Assembly (NCBI GenBank): GCA_020628855.1 | Contig: JAHDEL010000040.1 | Span: 1 to 33,634 of the forward strand | Direction: 5' to 3' | Source of the DNA: Saprospiraceae bacterium | Lineage (GTDB): Bacteria > Bacteroidota > Bacteroidia > Chitinophagales > Saprospiraceae | Length of the DNA stretch: 33,634 bases | Shown here: positions 1 to 8,663 of the stretch, piece by piece | How positions within the stretch are numbered: the stretch's first letter is position 1 | How the letters are laid out: every line of letters begins with the position of its first letter | Translations under genes and position numbers: made by a program | The notes under the pieces: generated by a model | Seen by the model: only the letters and a program-made list of their open reading frames with translations | Database searches by the model: none | Told to the model about the DNA's origin: nothing

Positions 1-359
1 TAGGGACCATTTTTGCCCCATTAATGTGGTTGATTGGTGTTGCAGACGATGATGTAATGCTGATGGGTCAATTACTCGGAATAAAACTAGCAGCCAGTGA
101 ATTTGTTGGCTATGTGCAACTTGCAGATTTGAAGGATGTTAACAATGCTATTCATCTCACCCATGAAAAATCTATCCTTATGGCGACCTATATGCTTTGT
201 GGATTTGCCAATTTTGCAAGTATTGGTATCCAGATAGGAGGAATTGGGTCACTCGCGCCTGGTCAAAGAAAAACATTATCAGAGTTTGGTCTCAAGGCTG
301 TGATCGGGGGATCACTTGCATCACTCTTATCTGCAACAATTGTTGGCATGTTGTTTTAG
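1..359 (+). CDS. NupC-type Na+/nucleoside symporter, C-terminal fragment
   Basis: The reading frame is open from the first complete codon at base 3, so the gene begins outside the window; the ATG at 24 is internal. About 118 residues remain. The end carries the NupC/CNT hallmark GFANFASIGIQIGGIGSLAP, followed by a hydrophobic helix rich in small residues (AVIGGSLASLLSATIVGMLF) that ends the protein, as in the concentrative nucleoside transporter family. Members import nucleosides across the inner membrane with Na+ or H+. The family call is firm; substrate range cannot be judged from the fragment. No terminator-like hairpin follows. Confidence 0.9.
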   Translation, partial: GTIFAPLMWLIGVADDDVMLMGQLLGIKLAASEFVGYVQLADLKDVNNAIHLTHEKSILMATYMLCGFANFASIGIQIGGIGSLAPGQRKTLSEFGLKAVIGGSLASLLSATIVGMLF

Positions 360-426
360 AGACAAAATTGTCCGAGTTTAACACTTTAACTCTTTCAGAA
401 TCCGTTATTGAACTAAGGATTTTCTG

Positions 427-434
427 TATCCTTG
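427..434 (+). promoter_or_regulatory. Possible -7 element for the CHAP gene
   Basis: TATCCTTG matches the Bacteroidota TAnnTTTG -7 consensus with one mismatch. It lies 30 nt before the GTG start at 465, and a TTG at 408-410 sits 16 nt upstream as a possible -33 element. The spacing resembles the better elements elsewhere in the window, but the imperfect match keeps this tentative. Confidence 0.3.
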
Positions 435-464
435 CAACTCAGTCGTAAACCAAACTAGTACTCT

Positions 465-1160
465 GTGACACTTTCGAAGTTGATAGCTTTGTTCATAACT
501 TTATGCTTCAGTGCATCAGTAGTCTATTTCACTGTTCTCAAACCAGAAGGTTATACATTCGACAAACTCAATTTTCCCAAACTTTCGTTTTCAAAGTCTA
601 AGCAAAACAAAGAGTACAAGGCTAGCTTTAAGTCTAAGAAAGACTATTCCAAACCCAATACTTCTTATTCTCCCAAAGTCATAGACTCATTCAATGGAGT
701 CGAAATATATGACAATGGAAAAACTACGAACGTCTATGGTCGAAATACAACTAAAGACGGGTATAATCTTGGATTGAGGTATCAATGCGTCGAATTCGTC
801 AAGCGATATTATTACGAATACTACAATCACAAGATGCCTGACAGTTATGGTCACGCAAGAGAGTTTTTTAACACTAGCCTACCTGACGGAAGGTTTAATT
901 CCGCTAGAGGACTCTATCAATTTAAGAACAAGAGTAAAACGAGGCCCCAAGCAGGTGACTTGTTGGTTTTTGGACCTACCCCTGGTAATAGCTACGGTCA
1001 TGTTGCCATCATTGCTTCGGTACAATCTGATAATATAGAAATTGTACAACAAAACCCAGGTCAAGGTAACTCCAGTCGAGTTAATATAGCATTAGGCCAA
1101 CTGGATGGAAAGTGGTATCTCTATGGTAAGCATATTTTGGGTTGGTTGAGAAAAGACTAA
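465..1160 (+). CDS. Membrane-anchored CHAP-domain amidase/peptidase
   Basis: The 231-residue protein has an N-terminal hydrophobic segment (about residues 5-24) that is a signal anchor or signal peptide, a Lys/Ser-rich linker (40-70) and a CHAP domain (about 75-231). The CHAP cysteine is in LGLRYQCVEFVKRYYYEYY (Cys108) and the histidine in NSYGHVAII (His179); the acidic or polar third residue probably lies around IEIVQQN (191-197). CHAP domains are papain-like amidases that cleave peptidoglycan cross-peptides or glutathionylspermidine-type amides. Secretion suggests a cell-wall role. An in-frame stop at 456-458 makes GTG 465 the first usable start; it includes the whole hydrophobic segment. 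The gene appears monocistronic, and the precise substrate is unknown. Confidence 0.8.
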   Translation: MTLSKLIALFITLCFSASVVYFTVLKPEGYTFDKLNFPKLSFSKSKQNKEYKASFKSKKDYSKPNTSYSPKVIDSFNGVEIYDNGKTTNVYGRNTTKDGYNLGLRYQCVEFVKRYYYEYYNHKMPDSYGHAREFFNTSLPDGRFNSARGLYQFKNKSKTRPQAGDLLVFGPTPGNSYGHVAIIASVQSDNIEIVQQNPGQGNSSRVNIALGQLDGKWYLYGKHILGWLRKD

Positions 1161-1244
1161 TAGGTTAATCCAAGTTATTTCTCTCTGCTCTTTTGATTCT
1201 CTTGTTCTACCTTCTTCATTATCTTTAGATGCAATTCAGTATCT

Positions 1245-3002
1245 ATGAGCTTATCCTACTTAGACTGGTCAATCGTGATTGCTTTCTTCGCAATATCCTT
1301 AGGCATTGGCTTGTGGTCATCCAAAAGAGCATCAACAAGTAAAGAAGAGTATTTTCTTTCAGGTCGAAAAATGCCTTGGTGGCTATTGGGTGTATCGATG
1401 GTTGCTACAACTTTCTCTGCGGATACTCCAGCCTTGGTCACAGATATCGTACGTCAAAACGGTGTCAGTGGTAATTGGATTTGGTGGGCTTTTCTACTTA
1501 CAGGTATGTTGACCGTATTTATTTATGCAAGACTTTGGCGACGATCCGGCATACTGACAGATCTTGAATTCTATGAACTTAGATATAGTGGAGAAGCAGC
1601 AACATTTCTGAGAGGATTCAGAGCTGTATACTTAGGATTAATTTTCAACATCCTAGTAATGGCAAGTGTTTGTCTTGCTGCAATAAAGATCGGCTCTACG
1701 TTATTTGGCTTGAGCCCTATTCATACCTTACTTATATCAGCTAGTGTTACTGTAATCTACTCGGCACTTGGTGGTCTGAGGAGTATTATTCTTACCGACT
1801 TTTTCCAATTTGTCTTGGCTATGATTGGCTCTATATGGGCTACCATTTACATTGTTCAATTACCAGAAATAGGTGGACTCGACAATCTCCTGACACATGA
1901 AGCTGTGAGAGATAAGCTGGATATTATTCCAGGTACAAATGATCCACAAACTTTGCTCATCCTCTTTATATTACCACTCACAGTGCAATGGTGGGCTTCG
2001 TATTATCCTGGATCAGAGCCTGGAGGTGGCGGTTACATAGTTCAGAGGATGTTGGCTTCTAAAAATGAAAAAGAGGCAATCTATGCAACATTAGTTTTTA
2101 ATATTGCGCACTATGCTTTAAGACCTTGGCCCTGGATACTTATTGGGCTTGCATCCTTGGTTATCTTTCCTAGCTTACAAAGTATTTCAACAGCATTTCC
2201 TGACGTCGAGCCAGGCTTAATTGGCCATGATCTTGCATATTCAGCTATGCTGACGTATCTACCAGCTGGACTATTGGGATTAGTTGCAGCTTCTTTGGTA
2301 GGAGCATTTATGAGCACAATTAGCACTCACTTAAATTGGGGAACATCTTACCTCATCAATGATGTTTATCACAGATTTATTAATCCTGAAGCATCGGAAG
2401 CAGTCTTAGTTCACTATTCTAGAATATTGACCATAGTTATTATGGTGCTTGCTGGAGCTTTATCATTAAACCTTGATACCGCTAAAGACACTTTTGAAAT
2501 CATTGTACTCATTGGAGCAGGGACTGGCTTGATTTATATTTTGAGATGGTTTTGGTGGAGGATCAATGCATATAGTGAAATTGCAGCTATGGTAATTTCA
2601 TTTATTGTGGCCTTAGCATTCAAGTTTGTCTTCACCGACATCCCGACTCATTGGGCACTTATTATCAGTGTAACCGTGACAACACTAGGTTGGATTATTG
2701 CCACTTATCTTACACCGCAAACAAAAGATGAAATTCTCATTAGTTTCTACGAAAGAATCCATCCATATGGTAAAAGTTGGCAGAATAAAATGACAAGTCT
2801 TGGTGTAAAGCTGATCAAAAATGAAGAAAAATTCAACCAGGATTTAATCTTGATTATTTTGGCTTCATTTGGCATTTATGGCGCCTTAATTGGTACTGGA
2901 TTTGTAGTTTACGGCAGTGGGATTAATGGAATAATTACCTTAGCAATTAGCATTTTGCTTCTTGGTTTTGTTATAAAAAAGCTTGTTAAACTCCGCACAT
3001 AA
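1245..3002 (+). CDS. SSS-family Na+/solute symporter
   Basis: This 585-residue polytopic inner membrane protein belongs to the sodium:solute symporter family (LeuT fold). Family signatures are YFLSGRKMPWWLLGVSM (36-52) after TM1, the helix carrying TTFSADTPALV (55-65), and ALGGLRSIILTDFFQF (174-189). Around 13-15 hydrophobic segments are visible. There is a soluble stretch around YERIHPYGKSWQNK before the last two helices. The start at ATG 1245 leaves TM1 immediately after the N-terminus, as is usual. Such proteins import sugars, amino acids, organic acids or other solutes using the Na+ gradient; the substrate cannot be assigned. It has no transported-substrate enzyme as neighbour, and it is only distantly similar to the second SSS protein at 29325-30938. 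Confidence 0.9.
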   Translation: MSLSYLDWSIVIAFFAISLGIGLWSSKRASTSKEEYFLSGRKMPWWLLGVSMVATTFSADTPALVTDIVRQNGVSGNWIWWAFLLTGMLTVFIYARLWRRSGILTDLEFYELRYSGEAATFLRGFRAVYLGLIFNILVMASVCLAAIKIGSTLFGLSPIHTLLISASVTVIYSALGGLRSIILTDFFQFVLAMIGSIWATIYIVQLPEIGGLDNLLTHEAVRDKLDIIPGTNDPQTLLILFILPLTVQWWASYYPGSEPGGGGYIVQRMLASKNEKEAIYATLVFNIAHYALRPWPWILIGLASLVIFPSLQSISTAFPDVEPGLIGHDLAYSAMLTYLPAGLLGLVAASLVGAFMSTISTHLNWGTSYLINDVYHRFINPEASEAVLVHYSRILTIVIMVLAGALSLNLDTAKDTFEIIVLIGAGTGLIYILRWFWWRINAYSEIAAMVISFIVALAFKFVFTDIPTHWALIISVTVTTLGWIIATYLTPQTKDEILISFYERIHPYGKSWQNKMTSLGVKLIKNEEKFNQDLILIILASFGIYGALIGTGFVVYGSGINGIITLAISILLLGFVIKKLVKLRT

Positions 3003-3130
3003 TTACCTAAATTCATTTACTTTTACAGCAGTTTGGAGTTAGATTAAAACCTGAGAAGTCAACTTTCTTGATCCCGTAAATTGGTTTAGCTTATCTAAGC
3101 CTACCCTTTTTATAAGTTTAATAATTTAAT

Positions 3131-4258
3131 ATGAGAGTTTATCAACAAAGCATAAACAATGCTAGTGCTGTGTCTGATCTTAGCATTGATTTAAATCCAA
3201 ATGTGTTCTTCCTCTTTGTTTCACCCACTTACACAGAGAAGCAAGAAACTATTTCAGCGATCAGAGCAAAATATCCAAAGGCACTACTTTTCGGATGTTC
3301 TACATCTGGTGAAATTCTTGGCAATAACGTTACTGATGATACGGTAGCCTTGACTGCTGTTGAATTTGAAAAGACTGAAACAAAGCTTGCGGAAATTGAC
3401 ATAAAGGATTGTAATGGAGATAGTAGCCTGGCAGGCATGAAGCTAAGTCAATCATTAAACGGAGAGAACTTGAAGCATGTATTCGTCTTATCTGATGGAT
3501 TAAATGTCAATGGAGCAGAACTAGTCTTAGGGCTCAATAAGACAATTCAAGAGGGAGTAAGTATTACTGGTGGCCTTGCTGGAGACGGACCTAATTTTAA
3601 TGAAACATTTACCATTGCCAATGAAAATATCAGTAGTAATAAGATAGTTGGTCTTGGTCTCTATAGCAATGCATTGAATGTTCAATTTGCCTCAAAGGCA
3701 GGTTGGGATAGCTTTGGTGTAGAACGTGTTGTAACGAAATCTGATAAAAATGTACTCTATGAATTAGATGGTCAACCTGCACTTGAGTTATACAAATCAT
3801 TTTTAGGAGATAAGGCAAAAGATCTTCCAGGTTCTGGTCTTCTCTTTCCACTAAGCATGAGAAACGAAGAAGATACAGAACCTGTAATTCGTACGATACT
3901 AGCCATTGATGAAGAGAACCAAAGTCTAACATTTGCAGGAAATATCCCTGAGAAATCTTATGTGAGATTAATGAAGGCAAATATTGACAGACTCATTGAT
4001 GGAGCTGAAGAATCAGCAATTATAACTGATAAACAATCTGACATCCAATCGGAACTCGCCATATTAATTAGTTGCGTGGGTCGTCGCTTGGTGATGAAGC
4101 AATTAGTTGAAGAAGAAGTAGAGGCAGTTAATGGTGTCCTAGGAGATCAATCACGTTCGACAGGCTTTTACTCTTATGGTGAATTAGCACCTTTTGATAC
4201 TTTCAAGGCTTGCACCCTACACAATCAAACTATGACTATCACCACTTTAAGTGAATAA
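3131..4258 (+). CDS. FIST N/C domain sensor protein
   Basis: This 375-residue cytoplasmic protein matches the FIST family. The N-terminal half contains NVFFLFVSPTY (24-34), a conserved LLFGCSTSGEILG segment, FVLSDGLNVNG, and the Gly-rich ITGGLAGDGPNF. The C-terminal half contains NALNVQFASKAGWDSFG and ends with a FIST_C-like section (ISCVGRRLVM, GFYSYGELAPF). FIST domains are small-ligand sensors, proposed to bind amino acids or related molecules, that are usually coupled to signal transduction. Its stop (4256-4258) directly abuts the ATG of the hybrid kinase at 4259, so the two are almost certainly co-transcribed and translationally coupled. The inference is that FIST supplies ligand input to that kinase. 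Confidence 0.88.
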   Translation: MRVYQQSINNASAVSDLSIDLNPNVFFLFVSPTYTEKQETISAIRAKYPKALLFGCSTSGEILGNNVTDDTVALTAVEFEKTETKLAEIDIKDCNGDSSLAGMKLSQSLNGENLKHVFVLSDGLNVNGAELVLGLNKTIQEGVSITGGLAGDGPNFNETFTIANENISSNKIVGLGLYSNALNVQFASKAGWDSFGVERVVTKSDKNVLYELDGQPALELYKSFLGDKAKDLPGSGLLFPLSMRNEEDTEPVIRTILAIDEENQSLTFAGNIPEKSYVRLMKANIDRLIDGAEESAIITDKQSDIQSELAILISCVGRRLVMKQLVEEEVEAVNGVLGDQSRSTGFYSYGELAPFDTFKACTLHNQTMTITTLSE

Positions 4259-5998
4259 ATGGGCATAAATAATTATCATAGACTTCTAAAAAGGCAGATC
4301 AAGAAAGGTGGTCTTACTCCGGAACAAATAGACTCTCTTGCACCATTCCTTGATTCTATCAATGAGGCTTATTCTGATTACAGTAGTGATATGTCTCATT
4401 TGGAAACAATACTCGAGAAAAGTTCTAAAGAACTCTTTAGTATCAATCAGCAATTAAGATCCAATGTTGATGATATCTCGAAACGCTTGGATAACATTGT
4501 TTCTAATATTAAGGAAGTCATATTTGAGACTGATGCAAAAGGGAATTGGGTCTATCTTAACTCAGCATGGAAGCTAGTAACAGGACTGGAGTCTGATGAA
4601 TGCATTGGTAGACATTACAGCGAATTCACCCAACATCTTCTAAAGCGGGACAAATCAAAGTTATCTAAGTTAAGTGCTCTTGAGTTTGATCATTACAAAG
4701 GTACAATAGAGTGCCTCATTGATGAGGAGCACCATAGCTGGTTTGATATTTCTTTACAGGTTATCACGGATAAGGATGGTCAACCCACTGGGTGTATAGG
4801 GACAATGGTGGATGTCACGAGTATCAAGCTGATTGAGAATGAACTCAAGGTCGCAAATGCTGCAAAAGATGAATTTCTTTCCACCATGTCTCATGAGATT
4901 AGAACTCCTCTGAATGCAGTAATTGGAATCAGTCATTTGTTGTTACTTGAAGATCCTATGGAGAGTCAGTTGGAGAATCTGAATGTACTCAAATATTCTT
5001 CAGAGCATTTATTGGGTATAGTCAATGATATTCTCGACTTTAATAAAATTAATGCTGGACTGCTTGAGTTAGAAGAGACCGAATACAGCATTGAACACAT
5101 ACTGAACAGCTTAAATAGCACATATACAACTAAGGCCGCTGAAAAGAATGTAAGATTTGTCATAAAGAGAGATGATATACTTCCAAGTGTCCTGATTGGA
5201 GATTCCCTGAGAATTGCTCAAGTACTCAATAACATCATTAGTAATGCAATTAAGTTTACTGAAGAAGGCAAGGTCACTTTAGATATTGAGGTAGAATCCA
5301 AAACTGATGATGAAGTTGAGATCTTGTTCAAAGTTATTGATACCGGTATTGGTATAGAGGCTGAAAATCAACAAAAAATATTCGATTCTTTTGCTCAAGC
5401 GAATATCGATACAACTAGGAAATATGGTGGTACTGGTCTTGGCTTAGCCATTTGCACTAGGTTACTCAAATTGATGGGGTCTGACTTATCTCTAGAGAGT
5501 GAATTTGGCAAAGGCAGTACATTTTCATTTCTACTCAAGCAAAAAATCAGCGACAACTTTGCTGAATCAAAAGCTACAGTTAATAGTACACTACCTTCAT
5601 TTGCAGGACTTGATAATCTCAATGTGCTAGTTGTCGAAGATCATAAGATAAACATCATTGTCATCAAGAAATTTTTCAAAAAATGGAAGATCGATTTTGA
5701 CATTGCTGAGAATGGAGCATTAGCTGTTGAACAAGTAGAGAAAAAAGCCTACGATGTAATACTTATGGATTTAAGGATGCCTGTAATGGATGGTTACACT
5801 GCCTCTTCACATATTCGAAAATCCAAAGCATTTAAGAATGCTACGATACCTATTTATGCATTATCAGCATCCGCAACAATGGATGTCAGAGATAAAGTAG
5901 AAAAGCATGGAATGAATGGGCATATTTCGAAGCCATTTAACCCAACAGATTTGTATCAAACACTGAAATCTATTCAGTTAGAAAAAGAAAGTCAATAA
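4259..5998 (+). CDS. PAS hybrid histidine kinase with receiver domain
   Basis: The 579-residue soluble protein has a coiled-coil-like N-terminus (about 40-80), a PAS/PAC domain (about 75-190), a HisKA domain with FLSTMSHEIRTPLNAVIG (phospho-acceptor His212), an HATPase domain with N-box NIISNAIKF (Asn329), G1 DTGIGI (361-366) and G2 GGTGLGLAI (390-398), and a C-terminal receiver domain (about 453-575) with acidic pair Glu460/Asp461, phospho-acceptor Asp504 in ILMDLRMPVMDG and Lys558 in ISKPF. There are no membrane helices or signal peptide, so it senses cytosolic input. It follows the FIST gene with zero spacing, which suggests FIST as its sensory partner. No output regulator lies beside it; phosphotransfer to an unlinked regulator is likely. 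Its 3' end overlaps hemF on the opposite strand by 7 nt. Confidence 0.93.
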   Translation: MGINNYHRLLKRQIKKGGLTPEQIDSLAPFLDSINEAYSDYSSDMSHLETILEKSSKELFSINQQLRSNVDDISKRLDNIVSNIKEVIFETDAKGNWVYLNSAWKLVTGLESDECIGRHYSEFTQHLLKRDKSKLSKLSALEFDHYKGTIECLIDEEHHSWFDISLQVITDKDGQPTGCIGTMVDVTSIKLIENELKVANAAKDEFLSTMSHEIRTPLNAVIGISHLLLLEDPMESQLENLNVLKYSSEHLLGIVNDILDFNKINAGLLELEETEYSIEHILNSLNSTYTTKAAEKNVRFVIKRDDILPSVLIGDSLRIAQVLNNIISNAIKFTEEGKVTLDIEVESKTDDEVEILFKVIDTGIGIEAENQQKIFDSFAQANIDTTRKYGGTGLGLAICTRLLKLMGSDLSLESEFGKGSTFSFLLKQKISDNFAESKATVNSTLPSFAGLDNLNVLVVEDHKINIIVIKKFFKKWKIDFDIAENGALAVEQVEKKAYDVILMDLRMPVMDGYTASSHIRKSKAFKNATIPIYALSASATMDVRDKVEKHGMNGHISKPFNPTDLYQTLKSIQLEKESQ

Positions 5999-6885
5999 TT
6001 GATCCAGTCAATATCTTTCTTGAGCATAGCTTGAGTTTTTGCATATGCAGAATCTTGATCTGGCACAAAATCATAAATCCAATTGGCAATAGGTGGTAAG
6101 CTCATGAGAATGGATTCTGTACGGCCATTGGTATCTAATCCAAACTTAGTCCCTTTATCCCATACTAGATTAAATTCAACATATCTGCCCCTTCTCAAGG
6201 ATTGCCATTGCAAGTCTTGGTCGTTATAGGTTCTAGTCTTGTTGGCATCAACTAGGTATGTATAGATTGGTATAAAGCTTTTGCCAACAGCCTTTACATA
6301 TTCAAAAACAGCAGCTTTAGATCCTTTGCTTTCATCTAATCTGTCAAAGAAAATACCACCAATTCCTCTTGTCTCTTTTCGATGCTTGATATAGAAGTAC
6401 TCATCGGCCCACTGTTTAAACTTCGGATAATAATTACCATCAAACTTATCAGAAACAGTTTTTAAGTAGCGATGGAACCATCCTGCCTGTTCTGGTTGAA
6501 TAAGGTGCGGTGTAACATCGATACCTCCACCAAACCACCAATGACCAGAATCCGTTTGGAAGTATCTGACATTCATGTGTATAATCGGAATATGAGGAGA
6601 CTTTGCATGCAGCACAATGGAAACTCCAGTTGCAGTAAAGTTATTAGCAGGCAAACCTAATTTATTCGCAATTTTTTCTGGCATGTTACCTTCTACTGCA
6701 GAAAAATTAACTCCACCCTTTTCAATCAGACTGCCAGTAATTATTCTGGTTCTTCCACCACCACCTTCAGGTCTGTGCCAGAGATCTTGGTGGAATTTAC
6801 CACCATCTAATTGTTCCAAAGAATGACAAATATCATCTTGTAACCCTTTGAACCATTCAATAATGCCTTCTGCTGTCAATTGCAT
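5992..6885 (-). CDS. hemF: Oxygen-dependent coproporphyrinogen III oxidase
   Basis: HemF catalyses oxidative decarboxylation of coproporphyrinogen III to protoporphyrinogen IX with O2 in the cytoplasm, a late step of haem synthesis. At 297 residues the length is typical. Diagnostic segments are WHRPEGGGGRTRIITG (36-51), HIPIIHMNVRYF (98-109), WWFGGGIDVTPH (116-127), the family signature RGRYVEFNLVWDKGTKFGL (232-250) and GRTESILMSLPP (254-265). It is the second gene of a pair: the upstream ArsC/Spx-like gene ends 3 nt before its ATG. The use of the aerobic enzyme, rather than HemN, fits growth in oxygen. Its last 7 bases overlap the end of the convergent hybrid kinase gene. Confidence 0.97.
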   Translation of the reverse strand: MQLTAEGIIEWFKGLQDDICHSLEQLDGGKFHQDLWHRPEGGGGRTRIITGSLIEKGGVNFSAVEGNMPEKIANKLGLPANNFTATGVSIVLHAKSPHIPIIHMNVRYFQTDSGHWWFGGGIDVTPHLIQPEQAGWFHRYLKTVSDKFDGNYYPKFKQWADEYFYIKHRKETRGIGGIFFDRLDESKGSKAAVFEYVKAVGKSFIPIYTYLVDANKTRTYNDQDLQWQSLRRGRYVEFNLVWDKGTKFGLDTNGRTESILMSLPPIANWIYDFVPDQDSAYAKTQAMLKKDIDWINY

Positions 6886-6888
6886 AAA

Positions 6889-7242
6889 TTACTCTGTAGA
6901 TAATCTCTCTTTGAGCGATTGGACAACGCTCTTTGTATTTCCTACAAAAGTATCATTCCCTACTATAAAGACTGGTCTTTTTAAGAAAGTGTATTCTTCG
7001 AGAATGTATTTTTTGTACTCTTGTTCGCTAAGTGTCTTTGTATTAAGGCCCATTGAACGATACTTCATCGCACGCTTGCTGAACACGGCCTCATACCCAC
7101 CAGAAGCTTTTGCTATTGCATCAAGTGTAGCTTCGTCAATATTCTCTTCTTTGATGTTTTGCAGCTCACCCTTCCATCCGACTTCTTTTACGATTCTTTG
7201 GCACGTGCCACAATTATTCAGTATATAACCTTTCATCTTCAT
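6889..7242 (-). CDS. ArsC/Spx-family thioredoxin-fold protein
   Basis: The 117-residue protein starts with a beta-strand and redox motif YILNNCGTCQR, with Cys11 and Cys14 forming CxxC as in Spx/MgsR-type members of the ArsC family. It retains the typical late segments FLKRPVFIVGNDTFVGNT (about 86-103) where a cis-proline and the substrate/thiol site lie. ArsC proteins reduce arsenate; Spx-like ones are redox-sensing regulators of RNA polymerase; many short Bacteroidota members are uncharacterised. No other arsenic genes are present. Tight linkage to hemF (3-nt gap) hints at a housekeeping redox role. Starts at 7242 (M1) or 7236 (M3) are equally plausible. Confidence 0.75.
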   Translation of the reverse strand: MKMKGYILNNCGTCQRIVKEVGWKGELQNIKEENIDEATLDAIAKASGGYEAVFSKRAMKYRSMGLNTKTLSEQEYKKYILEEYTFLKRPVFIVGNDTFVGNTKSVVQSLKERLSTE

Positions 7243-7338
7243 AAATTGAGATTTGATAAAAGGTAAAGAGTGTAAATAGAGAAAGGTTCTTAATTCTGAT
7301 AAATTAACTCAAAATTTTACAAGAAATCCAGTAACAGT

Positions 7339-8643
7339 TTAAATGAAGTACTTTAGATTAATTCCAAAATTGACCGGTAAATTAACGGTGTGTAATAAAT
7401 CTTGCTGGTCATTTGAGAACAATCTAAATGACGGAGCAATTGGCTTAGTCAAAATTACTCCAAGACCAAATTTCCCAGATTGATATTCATATCCCAGGCT
7501 TGCCTCAAAATTCCAATCCGTGCTTTTGGCTACTGTGTAAGAGTGTACATGATTTGCCGTGCTGTGATTTTGGTAGAGATAAGTAAAATCTACAACTCTC
7601 ACTTCTTGACTAGTCAAACGCTTGGTAACAGAGCTTTCTATCTGGATATTGTTGGTTACATTTCTGACTATTTGTCCACCAACATGAAAGTTGTGCTTTT
7701 TAAAATGACGTTTAATCCTCACAGGTGCAACAAAGTTCACAAGTTGACTAAATGTGAAATCATGTTCTGATGCCAATTCAATATCAGATTGCGCTTGATT
7801 CTTGATCGAAAATAAATTCTCCTCCTTGATTTTAAAATTAAACCCAGCACCAGTTTCAAAACTCCAATTACCCATCGGGACATTTACTCCTGCTATTAAT
7901 CTAACACCAGCATTTTGATTGGACAACCCAAGTTCAGAAAACATTCTGACTGGTTTTTTTCTGAGAGGGATTAAAATTTGTCCAAACTTACCATCCATAG
8001 GTAGACTTGCGGAGTGTTCCAAATTTGGACTCACGCCTGTTGGTAGGAATGTGATAGCATCAACAGTTGGTTGGTTATGCTCAATCACCTTTTCCGAAGA
8101 AACAGATGCAATAACCTTATCAGTTAATTCAGCAACTTGAGAATGCTTTGTCACAATTGGTATTGTAGTTTCATTCTGTAATGCAACTGATTGATCAGAA
8201 AGAATAGCAGTGTTATGTCGTGAGAGAATTGTCTTTACTTTCTCTTGAGAATTTTGAACTACCTTATTATCGGCATTACTTTTAGTCTCTACACTTGCTT
8301 GAAGCGGCGTTGCGGGTATTTCTTTAGTTTCAGGTATTTGAGGACCAACTGGTAATGTTTCATTATCAAAACCCTCATGTAATTCTAACTTACTTGGCTC
8401 TTGCTCAATGAGTACAGCACTATCATCAATACTAAAGAATGCATACATGGCAGTCAATCCCACCAAAGCTAAAATAAGCGAGAGTCTCCTTGTCCAAATA
8501 ATGTCGCCCCCCTTGGGCGTATAATTGATCGCTTCTGCACCTACTCCTTGCGAAAATGCTTCCCATGCTTGCTCAGCGCCATTGTAGTCGATCCCATTAA
8601 TTTGGTCTCTGATAAACTTGTCGAAATTGTGGTTACTCTTCAT
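7339..8643 (-). CDS. Putative anti-sigma protein with C-terminal beta-barrel-like domain
   Basis: The 434-residue protein has a cytoplasmic N-terminal region (1-50; FDKFIRDQI and AEQAWEAFSQG, resembling the short helical N-termini of Bacteroidota anti-sigma-like proteins), one transmembrane helix (about 54-72), a Thr/Ser/Glu-rich linker (about 73-230), and a C-terminal domain (about 233-434) of alternating hydrophobic beta-strands such as VRLIAGVNVPMG, WSFETGAGFNFKI, FEASLGYEYQSG and FGLGVILTKP, ending in LKYFI as outer membrane barrels often do. It starts 20 nt after the ECF sigma factor gene and is probably co-transcribed with it. Inference: it holds the sigma factor at the inner membrane and senses an envelope signal through its beta domain. 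No family name can be given with certainty. Confidence 0.6.
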   Translation of the reverse strand: MKSNHNFDKFIRDQINGIDYNGAEQAWEAFSQGVGAEAINYTPKGGDIIWTRRLSLILALVGLTAMYAFFSIDDSAVLIEQEPSKLELHEGFDNETLPVGPQIPETKEIPATPLQASVETKSNADNKVVQNSQEKVKTILSRHNTAILSDQSVALQNETTIPIVTKHSQVAELTDKVIASVSSEKVIEHNQPTVDAITFLPTGVSPNLEHSASLPMDGKFGQILIPLRKKPVRMFSELGLSNQNAGVRLIAGVNVPMGNWSFETGAGFNFKIKEENLFSIKNQAQSDIELASEHDFTFSQLVNFVAPVRIKRHFKKHNFHVGGQIVRNVTNNIQIESSVTKRLTSQEVRVVDFTYLYQNHSTANHVHSYTVAKSTDWNFEASLGYEYQSGKFGLGVILTKPIAPSFRLFSNDQQDLLHTVNLPVNFGINLKYFI

Positions 8644-8663
8644 TACTATAAAAAAGCATTACA

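Noticed and set aside
3630-3980. 116-codon minus-strand open frame inside the FIST gene
   Set aside because: Shadow frame of a well-supported FIST coding sequence; no motif or start context.
6848-7228. 126-codon plus-strand open frame over the ArsC/Spx-like gene
   Set aside because: Antisense shadow of a gene with a clear CxxC thioredoxin-fold pattern.
6889-7242. Arsenic-resistance locus
   Set aside because: No arsR, arsB/acr3 or related genes nearby; the CxxC protein is tied to hemF.
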